In this document: positions 8,585-15,535 of the stretch, piece after piece | How positions within the stretch are numbered: position 1 is the first letter of the stretch | How the letters are laid out: every line of letters starts with the position of its first letter | From: Spyradocola sp034113365 | GTDB taxonomy: Bacteria; Bacillota; Clostridia; Christensenellales; UBA1750 | Assembly (NCBI GenBank): GCA_034113365.1 | Contig: JAXEXP010000174.1 | Coordinates: 1-62,022 of the forward strand | DNA length: 62,022 nucleotides | Direction of reading: 5' to 3' | Position numbers and translations under genes: made by a program | Notes under the pieces: model-generated | What the model was told of the DNA's origin: nothing | What the model saw: the letters and a program-made list of their open reading frames with translations, nothing else | The model's database searches: none

Positions 8585-9352
8585 ATGGCAAGAATACAGC
8601 TCAGCTATCCGGGCTACGGCCTGGCTTCCATCGACATGATCGCGCCGCAGTACGGCGACAGCCCCCGGGACGCGCAGATCAGCCGCGAGGACTACTACGC
8701 GGGCAAGCTGCCCGTGCTGTGGCTGCTGCACGGCGGCATGGGCTGCTCGAGCGACTGGCTCCGCTTTACCGAGGTGGAGCGCTTCGCGGCGGAAAAGCGG
8801 CTGTTCGTGGTGTCCATCTCGGGCGAAAACGGCGCGTATGTGGACATGGCGCGCGGCGCGCACTGGGAATCCATACTGACGGAGTACGTCTGGGATATGA
8901 TCCATGACATGTTCCCGCTGGCCTCGGAAAGGCCGGAGGACAACAGCATCGCGGGGCTGTCGATGGGCGGCTACGGAGCGCTGCGCAACGGCCTTAAGCA
9001 CCCCGAGAAGTACGGGCGCATCGGCGCGTTCTCGGCGGGGGTGCGCATCGTGGAGCGCGTGGGCGAGGACAGCGCGTTCGGCCGCGACCTGAAGGACGTG
9101 TTCGGCCAGGAGTGCGTGGGCACGCCCAACGACCTGTTCTGGGCGGCGCAGGCGCGGAAGGATGCGGGCAGGCCCTTCCCGCCCATCTACCTCTCCTGCG
9201 GCACGAAGGACAAGCTCTACAAGGACAACGCCGACCTGCGCGACCATCTGCAGGCGCTGGGCGCGGACGTGACCTGGGACGAGAGCGAGCACGGCCACGA
9301 ATGGGCCTTCTGGAACCGCCAGATCGAGAAATTCATCGACTGGCTGCCGTAA
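8585..9352 (+). CDS. Esterase, EstA/FrmB-like alpha/beta hydrolase (paralogue)
   Basis: The 255-residue paralogue of the preceding esterase has KLPVLWLLHGGMGCSSDW, the nucleophile elbow GLSMGGYGALR and a terminal histidine region ESEHGHEWAFW. The start at 8585 is set by AAGGAGG in the end of the previous gene and by the homology starting MARIQLSY. The frame extends 42 codons further upstream, but that part is a shadow of the preceding gene. It is co-transcribed with and probably translationally coupled to the first esterase. A terminator stem follows at 9403. Confidence 0.85.
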   Translation: MARIQLSYPGYGLASIDMIAPQYGDSPRDAQISREDYYAGKLPVLWLLHGGMGCSSDWLRFTEVERFAAEKRLFVVSISGENGAYVDMARGAHWESILTEYVWDMIHDMFPLASERPEDNSIAGLSMGGYGALRNGLKHPEKYGRIGAFSAGVRIVERVGEDSAFGRDLKDVFGQECVGTPNDLFWAAQARKDAGRPFPPIYLSCGTKDKLYKDNADLRDHLQALGADVTWDESEHGHEWAFWNRQIEKFIDWLP

Positions 9353-9402
9353 CGGACCGTATTTTTCTCCAAAGCCATTGACGCATACTGATGTATGCAG
9401 TA

Positions 9403-9435
9403 AAGTGGAGTGAAGCAATTGGCTTCATTCCACTT
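9403..9435 (+). terminator. Gene-proximal copy of a duplicated terminator stem (no T-tract)
   Basis: The stem AAGTGGAGTGAAGC / GCTTCATTCCACTT (one G-T pair) has the loop AATTG. It is followed directly by CAGCCTG, the end of the dispersed element, not by T residues. The same stem, 31 of 33 bases identical, recurs at 9731-9763 with a T-tract. Confidence 0.75.
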
Positions 9436-9730
9436 CAGCCTGTCGACAAAGTCGACAGGCTCGAAAAAGATGAAACCTCATCTTTTTCGAATTGCAGAAA
9501 AATTCGCGCACGGCCTTGCCGCACACGATTTTTCTGTATCGGAAGCGATTTTCCATCTGCCTATGGGTAAAGAACGGTGGAAACAGAGACTTCGTCCAGC
9601 TTATTCTTTCCTAACGTACAGAAAATCGCTCCTCGGCGGGGTACACGCCCCCGCCTGCGGATTGAAGATGAAGGGGCTGCGGCCCCTTCATGCATCCTCG
9701 GGGAGCACATGCCTGTTTTTTGACAGACTG
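9436..9730 (-). mobile_element. Three-hairpin element, copy 2 (MITE-like, inserted in a terminator)
   Basis: This is an inverted copy of the element at 1-140. It begins CAGCCTGTCGACAAAG and ends, read inward from the other side, CAGTCTGTCAAAAAAC, giving imperfect terminal inverted repeats. It contains the same three hairpins, a conserved segment with GATTTTCTGTA-GTTAG, and an extra hairpin with arms ATGAAGGGGC / GCCCCTTCAT (9668-9691) not seen in copy 3. The flanking 33-bp terminator stem is duplicated. No transposase or credible coding sequence is inside. This and its flanks fill the 558-bp gap between genes. Confidence 0.8.
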
Positions 9731-9768
9731 AAGTGGAGTGAAGCAATCAGCTTCATTCCACTTTTTTA
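9731..9768 (+). terminator. Gene-distal terminator copy with T-tract
   Basis: The stem AAGTGGAGTGAAGC / GCTTCATTCCACTT with loop AATCA is followed by TTTTTAT. It is the functional half of the terminator for the esterase pair after insertion of the element. Confidence 0.85.
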
Positions 9769-9910
9769 TATTGATATTCAGGGAAAACAGGACCCAATCG
9801 TCATGGAACATAATGTGGAAGTATGTCTGTTTGCTTTTGGTATGGCAGTTGTGGTAGCATAGAGCGAAGCAGCTGTTTCAGAGAGATGTGTGCTGAGGAG
9901 GAGTTGGCTT

Positions 9911-11341
9911 ATGGAACAGAAAAAGAAGTTCCGATGGGGGGCGTTCATCCGGGCGGTGGCGGTGATCGCGGTGCCGGTGGCGCTGCAGAACCTGCTGACC
10001 ACCACGGGCACCATGGTGGACACCATGATGATCGCGCCGCTGGGCGAGACGACGGTGGGCGCGGTGGGGCTGTGCGCGCAGTTTGCGTCGCTGATGTTTT
10101 CCAGCTACTGGGGATTTGTGGGCGGCGGCATGCTGTTTTTCGCGCAGTATTGGGGCGCAAAGGACGACGACGGCATCGACCGCAGCTATGGCATTACGCT
10201 GACGTGCATGATGTTTGTGGCGGCGGTGTTCACGGCGCTTGCGCTGCTGGCGCCCGAGTGGGTGATGGGCGTGTACACCGACAAGCAGGCCATTGGGCTG
10301 ATCGGCGTGAAGTACCTGCGCGTGGTGGGCTTTGCCTATCCGCTGCAGATCCTCTCCATGGCGATGAGCGCGCTGCTGCGCTCCACCGAACGGGTCAGGA
10401 TCCCGTTCTACGCGGCGATCGCGTCGGTGGCGACGAACATCGCGCTCAACTGGGCGTTCATCTACGGCAAGCTGGGGCTGCCCGCGATGGGCGTGCAGGG
10501 CGCGGCGCTGGCCACGGTGTGCGCCGCCGCGGTCAACGCCGGAGTGATCCTGCTGCTGGCGCGGGCGCAGGGGTACCCGTATCTGTTCCACTTCCGCAGG
10601 CATTTTAAGTGGAACCGCGCCATTGTGGGCGAGTATTTCCGCAAGTGCTTCCCCATCATCTGCAACGAGGTGCTCATCGGCGTGGGCAACATGGTCATCA
10701 ACATGGTGCTGGGGCGTCAGGCGGAGGAGGCCATCGCGGCCATTGCGGTGTTCCGCACGCTGGAGGGCTTTGTGATCGGCTTCTTTGCAGGCTGCTCCAA
10801 CGCGGCGTCGGTGCTGGTGGGCAAGAGCGTGGGCGCGGGCGAGCTGGACGACGCCTACGAGCGCGCCAAACGGCTGGTCCCGCTGTGCGGCGGGTGCATC
10901 CTGGTGGTCATCGGGCTGCTGATCGCGGTGCACAAGCCGCTGCTGACCGCGATGAGCCTGTCGGGCGAGTCCTACCGGCTGGGCGTGGGGCTGCTGTGCG
11001 TCTACGGCGTGGCGGGTGTGATCCGCATGTGCAACTGGACGATGAACGACACCTACCGCTCCGCAGGCGACGCCACGATGGGCACGGTGCTGGAGATCAC
11101 GTTCATGTACCTGATGGTGCTGCCGTGCGTGACGGTCAGCGGGCTGGTGCTGCACGCGCCGTTCCTGGTGATCTTTGCCTGCTGCTTTGTGGACGAGCCG
11201 GTGCGGCTCATCCTGATGCAGCGGCACATGTACTCGGGCAGATGGGTCAAGCCCGTCACGCCCGCGGGCAAGGCGGCGCTGCCCGCCTTCCGGGACAAGC
11301 ACGGCCGGAGGAGGAAGCGCGCTGCGGCCTGCGCGGATTGA
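9911..11341 (+). CDS. MATE-family multidrug/metabolite exporter
   Basis: The 476-residue membrane protein has about twelve membrane segments in two homologous halves. The MATE signature in the first half is ALQNLLTTTGTMVDTMMIAP followed by LGETTVGAVGLCAQF, and the second half has QAEEAIAAIAVFRTLEGFVIG. Such carriers expel organic cations or other metabolites in exchange for Na+ or H+. The substrate is unknown. ATG 9911 follows GAGGAGGAG. The stop codon overlaps the -35 box of the thiamine operon. A basic tail (RRKR) closes the protein. Confidence 0.9.
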   Translation: MEQKKKFRWGAFIRAVAVIAVPVALQNLLTTTGTMVDTMMIAPLGETTVGAVGLCAQFASLMFSSYWGFVGGGMLFFAQYWGAKDDDGIDRSYGITLTCMMFVAAVFTALALLAPEWVMGVYTDKQAIGLIGVKYLRVVGFAYPLQILSMAMSALLRSTERVRIPFYAAIASVATNIALNWAFIYGKLGLPAMGVQGAALATVCAAAVNAGVILLLARAQGYPYLFHFRRHFKWNRAIVGEYFRKCFPIICNEVLIGVGNMVINMVLGRQAEEAIAAIAVFRTLEGFVIGFFAGCSNAASVLVGKSVGAGELDDAYERAKRLVPLCGGCILVVIGLLIAVHKPLLTAMSLSGESYRLGVGLLCVYGVAGVIRMCNWTMNDTYRSAGDATMGTVLEITFMYLMVLPCVTVSGLVLHAPFLVIFACCFVDEPVRLILMQRHMYSGRWVKPVTPAGKAALPAFRDKHGRRRKRAAACAD

Positions 11342-11366
11342 CAAGCGCGCATCCGCGTGCTATACT
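11338..11366 (+). promoter_or_regulatory. Sigma-A promoter of the thiamine operon
   Basis: TTGACA (11338-11343), a 17-bp spacer and TATACT (11361-11366) make a near-consensus promoter. It reads into the TPP riboswitch and overlaps the end of the MATE gene. Confidence 0.85.
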
Positions 11367-11376
11367 GACACTGTTT

Positions 11377-11480
11377 TCCGGGGAGCCCGTGGGCACGGGC
11401 TGAGAGGAAGGTGAAACCTTCGACCCGATGGACCTGATGCGGGTAATGCCGCCGTGGGGAGTGGGAAACTCGTACTTTAC
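11377..11480 (+). promoter_or_regulatory. TPP riboswitch (THI box)
   Basis: The leader carries the conserved TPP-aptamer elements: GGGCTGAGAGG, a P3 hairpin (AAGGTGAAACCTT), CGACCC, then GACCTGATGCGGGTAATGCC and the closing CGTGGGGA. The aptamer covers about 11377-11466. A Rho-independent terminator follows immediately, so binding of thiamine pyrophosphate should stop transcription of the downstream thi genes. Confidence 0.95.
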
Positions 11481-11511
11481 GGAGCATTGCGTCGCGCGAT
11501 GCTCCTTTTTT
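11481..11511 (+). terminator. Riboswitch-controlled attenuator
   Basis: The stem GGAGCATTGCG / CGCGATGCTCC with loop TCG is followed by TTTTTT. It ends 22 bp before thiM and is the expression platform of the TPP riboswitch. Confidence 0.92.
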
Positions 11512-11533
11512 GACGCGCGAAAGGGTGAGCGAC

Positions 11534-12337
11534 ATGCTGGGAGAGCGGCTGGACAGCCTGCGGGCGGCGCGCCCGCGGGTGCACTGCATCGCAAACTACG
11601 TCACCGCCAACGACTGCGCCAACCTGCTGCTGGCCTGCGGCGCCTCGCCCATCATGGCGGACGACCCGCAGGAGACGGCGCAGATCACGTCGGCCTGCGC
11701 GGGGCTGGCGGTGAGCCTGGGCACGCCCAGCGCGCGGCGGCTGGAGGGCATGGCGTTGGCGGCGAAGAAGGCCGCCGAGCTGGGCATCCCGGCGGTGCTG
11801 GACCCCGTGGGCGTGGGCGGCTCGGACCTGCGCATGGAGGCGGCGCGGCGCATGCTGGGTGAGGCGAAATTCACCGCCATCCGCGGCAACGGCGCGGAGA
11901 TCGCGGCGCTAAACAGCCTGACGCTCAACGGCGCGGGCATCGACGACGTTTCGCCGTGTGCGGACGGCCTGGAGACGGCGCAGAGATTGGCGCGGCGCAC
12001 GGGCGCGGTGGTGATCCTCTCGGGAGAGCGGGACATCGTGACGGACGGGCGCACGGCGTACCGGGTGAGCAACGGGCACGAGATGATGCGGCTGGTGACG
12101 GGCGCGGGGTGCATGCTCACGGCGCTGGTGGGCGCGTATCTTGCGGCGAACCCGGGGCAGGCGCTGGACGCGGCGCTGGCGGCGGTGTGCGCGATGGGCG
12201 TATGCGGCGAGCGCGCGCACGCGCGGCTGAAGCCCGGTGAGGGCAATGCGAGCTATCGGAATCATTTGATCGACGCGGTGTACGCGCTGACGCCGCAGGA
12301 CTTGGAGAGGGAGGCGCGCTATGCGGTGTATGGATGA
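11534..12337 (+). CDS. thiM: Hydroxyethylthiazole kinase
   Basis: The 267-residue ThiM phosphorylates hydroxyethylthiazole for thiamine salvage. Family marks are VHCIANYVTANDCANLLLA near the N-terminus, PIMADDPQE, a central GIPAVLDPVGVGGSDLR and the anion-hole region VTGAGCMLTALVGAYLA near residue 195. ATG 11534 is chosen with GAAAGGGTG upstream; an in-frame TTG 24 bp earlier lies on the terminator. It is the first gene behind the TPP riboswitch. Its last 17 bases overlap thiE. Confidence 0.95.
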   Translation: MLGERLDSLRAARPRVHCIANYVTANDCANLLLACGASPIMADDPQETAQITSACAGLAVSLGTPSARRLEGMALAAKKAAELGIPAVLDPVGVGGSDLRMEAARRMLGEAKFTAIRGNGAEIAALNSLTLNGAGIDDVSPCADGLETAQRLARRTGAVVILSGERDIVTDGRTAYRVSNGHEMMRLVTGAGCMLTALVGAYLAANPGQALDAALAAVCAMGVCGERAHARLKPGEGNASYRNHLIDAVYALTPQDLEREARYAVYG

Positions 12338-12965
12338 GCTGCTGCGACTGTACGCGGTGACGGACCGCGCGTGGACGTTCAGGCAGACGCTGTTTGAGCA
12401 GGTGGAATGCGCGCTGCGCGGCGGCGTGACGCTGGTGCAGCTGCGCGAAAAGTCGATGGAGCGCGCGGCGTTCCTGGAGGAGGCGCTGGAGATCAAGGCG
12501 CTGTGCCATCGGTACGGCGTGCCGCTGATCATCAACGACGACGTGGGGCTTGCGATCAAATGCGGCGCGGACGGCGTGCATGTGGGGCAGAGCGACATGC
12601 GCGCGGGCGACGTGCGGGCGCGCGTGGGCAAGGGCATGATCGTGGGCGTCACGGCCAAGACCGTGGAGCAGGCGCTGGCTGCGCAGGCTGCGGGCGCGGA
12701 CTATTTGGGCTCGGGCGCGGTGTTCGGCACGTCGACCAAGGTGGACGCAAAGCCCATGAGCCTGGACACGCTGCGCAGCATTTGCGCGGCGGTGGACATC
12801 CCGGTGGTGGCCATCGGCGGGGTGAACAAGGGAAATATATCGCTTCTTGCGGGCACGGGCGTCAGCGGCGCGGCGGTGGTATCGGGCATCTTTGCGGCGC
12901 AGGACATCGAGCGGGAATGCCGGGAGCTGCGCGCGCTGGCGGAAGAGATCGCACGGAAAGGATGA
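12321..12965 (+). CDS. thiE: Thiamine-phosphate synthase
   Basis: The 214-residue TIM-barrel enzyme joins HMP-PP and thiazole phosphate to form thiamine phosphate. Visible marks are LYAVTDR at the start, GGVTLVQLREKSM, LIINDDVGLAIKCGADGVHV, the phosphate-binding GADYLGSGAVFGTSTK and IPVVAIGGVNKGNISLL. It starts inside the end of thiM behind GGAGAGGGAGG, so the two are translationally coupled. The length is typical for the family. Confidence 0.95.
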   Translation: MRCMDELLRLYAVTDRAWTFRQTLFEQVECALRGGVTLVQLREKSMERAAFLEEALEIKALCHRYGVPLIINDDVGLAIKCGADGVHVGQSDMRAGDVRARVGKGMIVGVTAKTVEQALAAQAAGADYLGSGAVFGTSTKVDAKPMSLDTLRSICAAVDIPVVAIGGVNKGNISLLAGTGVSGAAVVSGIFAAQDIERECRELRALAEEIARKG

Positions 12966-12973
12966 GAAAAACT

Positions 12974-13771
12974 ATGAAAACGGCATTGACCATTGCGGGC
13001 AGCGACAGCAGCGGCGGCGCGGGCATTCAGGCGGACATCAAGACCATGACGGCCAACGGCGTGTACGCGATGAGCGCCATCACGGCGCTGACGGCGCAGA
13101 ACACCACGGGCGTCTACGGCATACTGGAGTCCACGCCGGAGTTCCTGCGCAATCAGCTGGACTGCGTGTTCACGGACATTAGGCCCGACGCGGTGAAGAT
13201 CGGCATGGTGTCGTCGGCGGAGCTGATCCGTGTGATCGCGGAGAGTTTGAAGAAGTACAGCGCGGGCAACGTGGTGGTGGACCCGGTGATGGTGTCCACG
13301 TCGGGCTCGCGGCTGATCTGCGAGGAGGCGGTGGAGACGCTGGAGCGCGAGCTGCTGCCGCTGGCAACGGTGCTCACGCCCAACATCCCCGAGGCGGAGG
13401 TGCTCTGCGGCCTTACCATCGAAAACGAAGCGGACATGGAGCGCGCGGCGGAGGCCATCTGCGGCAAATTCGGCTGCGCGGTGCTGCTCAAGGGCGGCCA
13501 CAACGTCAACGACGCCAACGACCTGCTGGTGCGGCCGGGCGGCAAGCGCTGGTTCAACGGCGAGCGCATCGACAACCCCAACACGCACGGCACGGGCTGC
13601 ACGCTGTCCAGCGCCATCGCGTCCAACCTTGCAAAAGGCTATGATCTGGAGACGGCGGTGGAGCGCGCCAAGGCGTACATTTCCAATGCCTTGGCTGCGA
13701 TGCTGGACCTGGGCGCGGGGCGCGGGCCGATGAACCACATGGCCGCGCTGCACGGCGAATTCGTAGAGTAA
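12974..13771 (+). CDS. thiD: Hydroxymethylpyrimidine kinase / phosphomethylpyrimidine kinase
   Basis: The 265-residue ribokinase-fold enzyme makes HMP-P and then HMP-PP. It begins ALTIAGSDSSGGAGIQADIK and has VVVDPVMVSTSG near residue 105, TPNIPEAEVLCG, and the anion hole NTHGTGCTLSSAIA near residue 210. ATG 12974 is taken because an earlier ATG at 12962 abuts the ribosome site AAAGGA. It lies 8 bp after thiE. Confidence 0.95.
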   Translation: MKTALTIAGSDSSGGAGIQADIKTMTANGVYAMSAITALTAQNTTGVYGILESTPEFLRNQLDCVFTDIRPDAVKIGMVSSAELIRVIAESLKKYSAGNVVVDPVMVSTSGSRLICEEAVETLERELLPLATVLTPNIPEAEVLCGLTIENEADMERAAEAICGKFGCAVLLKGGHNVNDANDLLVRPGGKRWFNGERIDNPNTHGTGCTLSSAIASNLAKGYDLETAVERAKAYISNALAAMLDLGAGRGPMNHMAALHGEFVE

Positions 13772-13783
13772 AGGAGGGTCAGC

Positions 13784-14461
13784 ATGACCTTTGTGGAGGA
13801 ATGCGTGCGCGACAGCCTGCCCATCTGGCAGGAATGTCTGGACACGCCGTTTCTGCGCGGGCTGGCCGACGGCACGCTTGCCGAGGACTGCTTCCTGGGC
13901 TACATCGTGGAGGACAGCCTGTACCTGCGGGAGTACGCCAAGGTGTTCGCGTGGGGGATCCTGCACGCAAAGAGCATGAGCGAGGTGCGGACGTACTACT
14001 CGCTGCTCAGCTACGTCAACGAGAGCGAGGACGCCACGCGGCTCAAGTATCTGGAAAAGTACGGTCTGACGGACGACGAGGTGCAGGCGCTGCCGCTGCG
14101 GCCGGAGAATCAGGCGTATGTGGACGCCATGATCGAGGCGGCGCGGCAGGGCGAGGGCGCGGCGGAGTGCCTGATGGCCTGCCTGCCCTGCATGCTGAGC
14201 TACATCTGGATCTTTGAAAAGCTGGTCGAGGCGCATCCGGGCGCTTTGGATACAGTGTTCGGGCCGCTGGTGCGCGAGTATGTGTCCAAGGAATACGGCG
14301 ACGTATGCCGGCAGTGGGCGGTGTTCGCGGACGGGGTCTGCGAAGGGATGGACGAGGCGCGCAAGGCGCGGTGCAGGGAAGTTTTCCGCGCGTGCTCGCA
14401 GCACGAGTACAACTTCTGGCGCATGTGTGAGAAACCTAGAGACGACATCCGGCGCGTTTGA
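13784..14461 (+). CDS. tenA: TenA-family thiaminase II / aminopyrimidine aminohydrolase
   Basis: The 225-residue all-helical TenA protein releases HMP from degraded thiamine (formyl-aminopyrimidine route). The C-terminal region carries CLPCMLSYIWI, which matches the catalytic-cysteine helix of TenA_C-type enzymes, and the terminal HEYNFWRMC holds the usual late aromatic-rich helix. It lies 12 bp after thiD with the ribosome site AAAGGAGGG. With thiM, thiE and thiD it makes this operon a salvage rather than a de novo pathway; no thiC or thiG is present here. Confidence 0.92.
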   Translation: MTFVEECVRDSLPIWQECLDTPFLRGLADGTLAEDCFLGYIVEDSLYLREYAKVFAWGILHAKSMSEVRTYYSLLSYVNESEDATRLKYLEKYGLTDDEVQALPLRPENQAYVDAMIEAARQGEGAAECLMACLPCMLSYIWIFEKLVEAHPGALDTVFGPLVREYVSKEYGDVCRQWAVFADGVCEGMDEARKARCREVFRACSQHEYNFWRMCEKPRDDIRRV

Positions 14462-14697
14462 CGCGATTTCAGGATAAATAAACCTTTGAAGCAGGAAGGG
14501 AGGGGCTGCCGTCAGAGGGGGAGCGCCCTGTGACGGGTAGGCAGTTTTACAGCGATGGGAAGCCGTGTTCCGGCGTGAGAGGAGGCCAGTGAGCCTCGAC
14601 CGAGCGGCGGGGGAAGTGGTCCCCGCCGTCCCCTGAGAACCAAGGGGGCGCTGTATGCTTTTGACGCCCCTGCATAGACTGTGAGGAGGTTTTATCA
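14462..14697 (+). promoter_or_regulatory. Structured leader upstream of thiW, class unknown
   Basis: The 236 bp between tenA and thiW is densely structured. Hairpins are 14506-14544 (CTGCC...GGCAG with inner GTCA...TGAC), 14582-14597 (GAGGC / GCCTC), 14605-14628 (CGGCGGGG / CCCCGCCG) and a choice between 14628-14649 (GTCCCCT with AGGGGGC) and 14645-14670 (GGGGCG / CGCCCC). The latter two share bases and cannot form together, as in a switch. The stretch TGAGAGGAGGC...GCCTCGACC resembles half of a TPP aptamer, but the CCTGAT...GGTAATGCC half is absent. Confidence 0.5.
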
Positions 14698-15216
14698 ATG
14701 AAAAGAAATGCGATTCTGAAGCTGGCGCTGGCCGGCGTGCTGTGCGCGGTGGCGGTCGTGGGCAGCATGTTCTCCTTCCCGGTGTTCGGCAGCAAGTGCG
14801 CGCCGGTGCAGCACATGGTCAACATTTTGTGCGCGGTGCTGCTGGGGCCCTGGTGGGGCGTGGGCGTGGCGTTTGTGGCCAGCCTGCTGCGCAATCTGCT
14901 GGGGCTAGGCAGCCTGATGGCGTTCCCGGGCAGCATGTGCGGCGCGCTGCTGTGCGGCGTGGTGTTCTGGAAGTGGAAGAAGCTGATCCCGACGCTGGTG
15001 GCCGAGGTGTTCGGCACGGGCGTCATCGGCGGGCTGCTGGCCTACCCGGTGGGCATCCTGTTCATGAACGTGGACGCGGGCAGCGTGGCGTTTACCGCGT
15101 ACATCATCCCCTTCCTCATCAGCACGGTGGCAGGCTCGGTGCTTGCGGGCGCGTTGATCTTCGCGCTCAAGGCGAGCAAGGCGCTCGACCCGATGCTGCG
15201 CAAGCTGCAGGGCTAA
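14698..15216 (+). CDS. thiW: ECF transporter S component ThiW (thiazole uptake)
   Basis: The 172-residue hydrophobic protein has about five or six membrane segments and the ThiW signature: SKCAPVQHMVNILCAVLLGP near residue 34 and GSLMAFPGSMCGALLCGVVF near residue 73. S components bind the vitamin and need a shared ECF module (EcfA, EcfA', EcfT), which is not in this window. ThiW is predicted to import the thiazole moiety, matching ThiM. ATG 14698 follows GTGAGGAGG. It ends the thiamine operon; its terminator is split by the dispersed element. Confidence 0.88.
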   Translation: MKRNAILKLALAGVLCAVAVVGSMFSFPVFGSKCAPVQHMVNILCAVLLGPWWGVGVAFVASLLRNLLGLGSLMAFPGSMCGALLCGVVFWKWKKLIPTLVAEVFGTGVIGGLLAYPVGILFMNVDAGSVAFTAYIIPFLISTVAGSVLAGALIFALKASKALDPMLRKLQG

Positions 15217-15233
15217 GGCAATAAACATAATGA

Positions 15234-15265
15234 AACCGTGTACGGCAAATGGGCTGTACACGGTT
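15234..15265 (+). terminator. Gene-proximal copy of the thiW terminator stem (no T-tract)
   Basis: The stem ACCGTGTACGGC / GCTGTACACGGT with loop AAATGG is followed by CAGCCTG, the element end. The identical 30-bp stem recurs at 15499-15528 with a T-tract. Confidence 0.75.
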
Positions 15266-15498
15266 CAGCCTGCCCAAAAATGGCAGAGCCCCCTCCGGGG
15301 AGTGATTTTCTGTAAGTTAGTAGGATAATAGATGGATGAACTCTGAATTCCATCCGTTTTCGAACCATAGGCCGATGGAAAATCGCTTCCGATACAGAAA
15401 AATTCGTGTGCGGCAAAGCCGTGCGCGAATTTTTCTGCAATTCGAAAAAGATGAGAATTCATCTTTTTCGAGCCTGTCGACTTTGTCGACAGGCAGAG
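15266..15498 (+). mobile_element. Three-hairpin element, copy 3 (MITE-like, inserted in a terminator)
   Basis: This 233-bp copy has the orientation of copy 1 and is opposite to copy 2. It starts CAGCCTGCCCAAAAAT and ends with the GTCGAC-TTT-GTCGAC hairpin followed by AGGCAGAG. It contains the GATTTTCTGTAAGTTAG block, an AT-rich linker and the three hairpins. The middle loop differs from copy 1 while the stem is kept. It fills most of the 319-bp gap between thiW and the next gene, and no coding sequence is credible. Confidence 0.8.
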
Positions 15499-15531
15499 CC
15501 GTGTACGGCAAATGGGCTGTACACGGTTTTT
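15499..15531 (+). terminator. Gene-distal thiW terminator copy with T-tract
   Basis: CCGTGTACGGC, loop, GCTGTACACGG then TTTTT. It lies just past the dispersed element and 5 bp from the stop of the convergent MATE gene. Confidence 0.85.
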
Positions 15532-15535
15532 GCGT

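Noticed and set aside
9436..9730. Group IIC intron remnant, which also favours terminators
   Set aside because: No reverse transcriptase, no domain V-like end, and the flanking stem duplication and inverted ends fit a DNA transposon-type element better.
9410..9862. A 150-codon frame over the dispersed element
   Set aside because: It runs through hairpins and duplicated terminator stems and has no homology. The same peptide-like stretches appear wherever the element occurs, in changing frames.
14462..14697. A second TPP riboswitch before thiW
   Set aside because: Only the TGAGAG/P3-like half is present; the CCTGAT...GGTAAT...CC half is missing. Kept as an unclassified leader.
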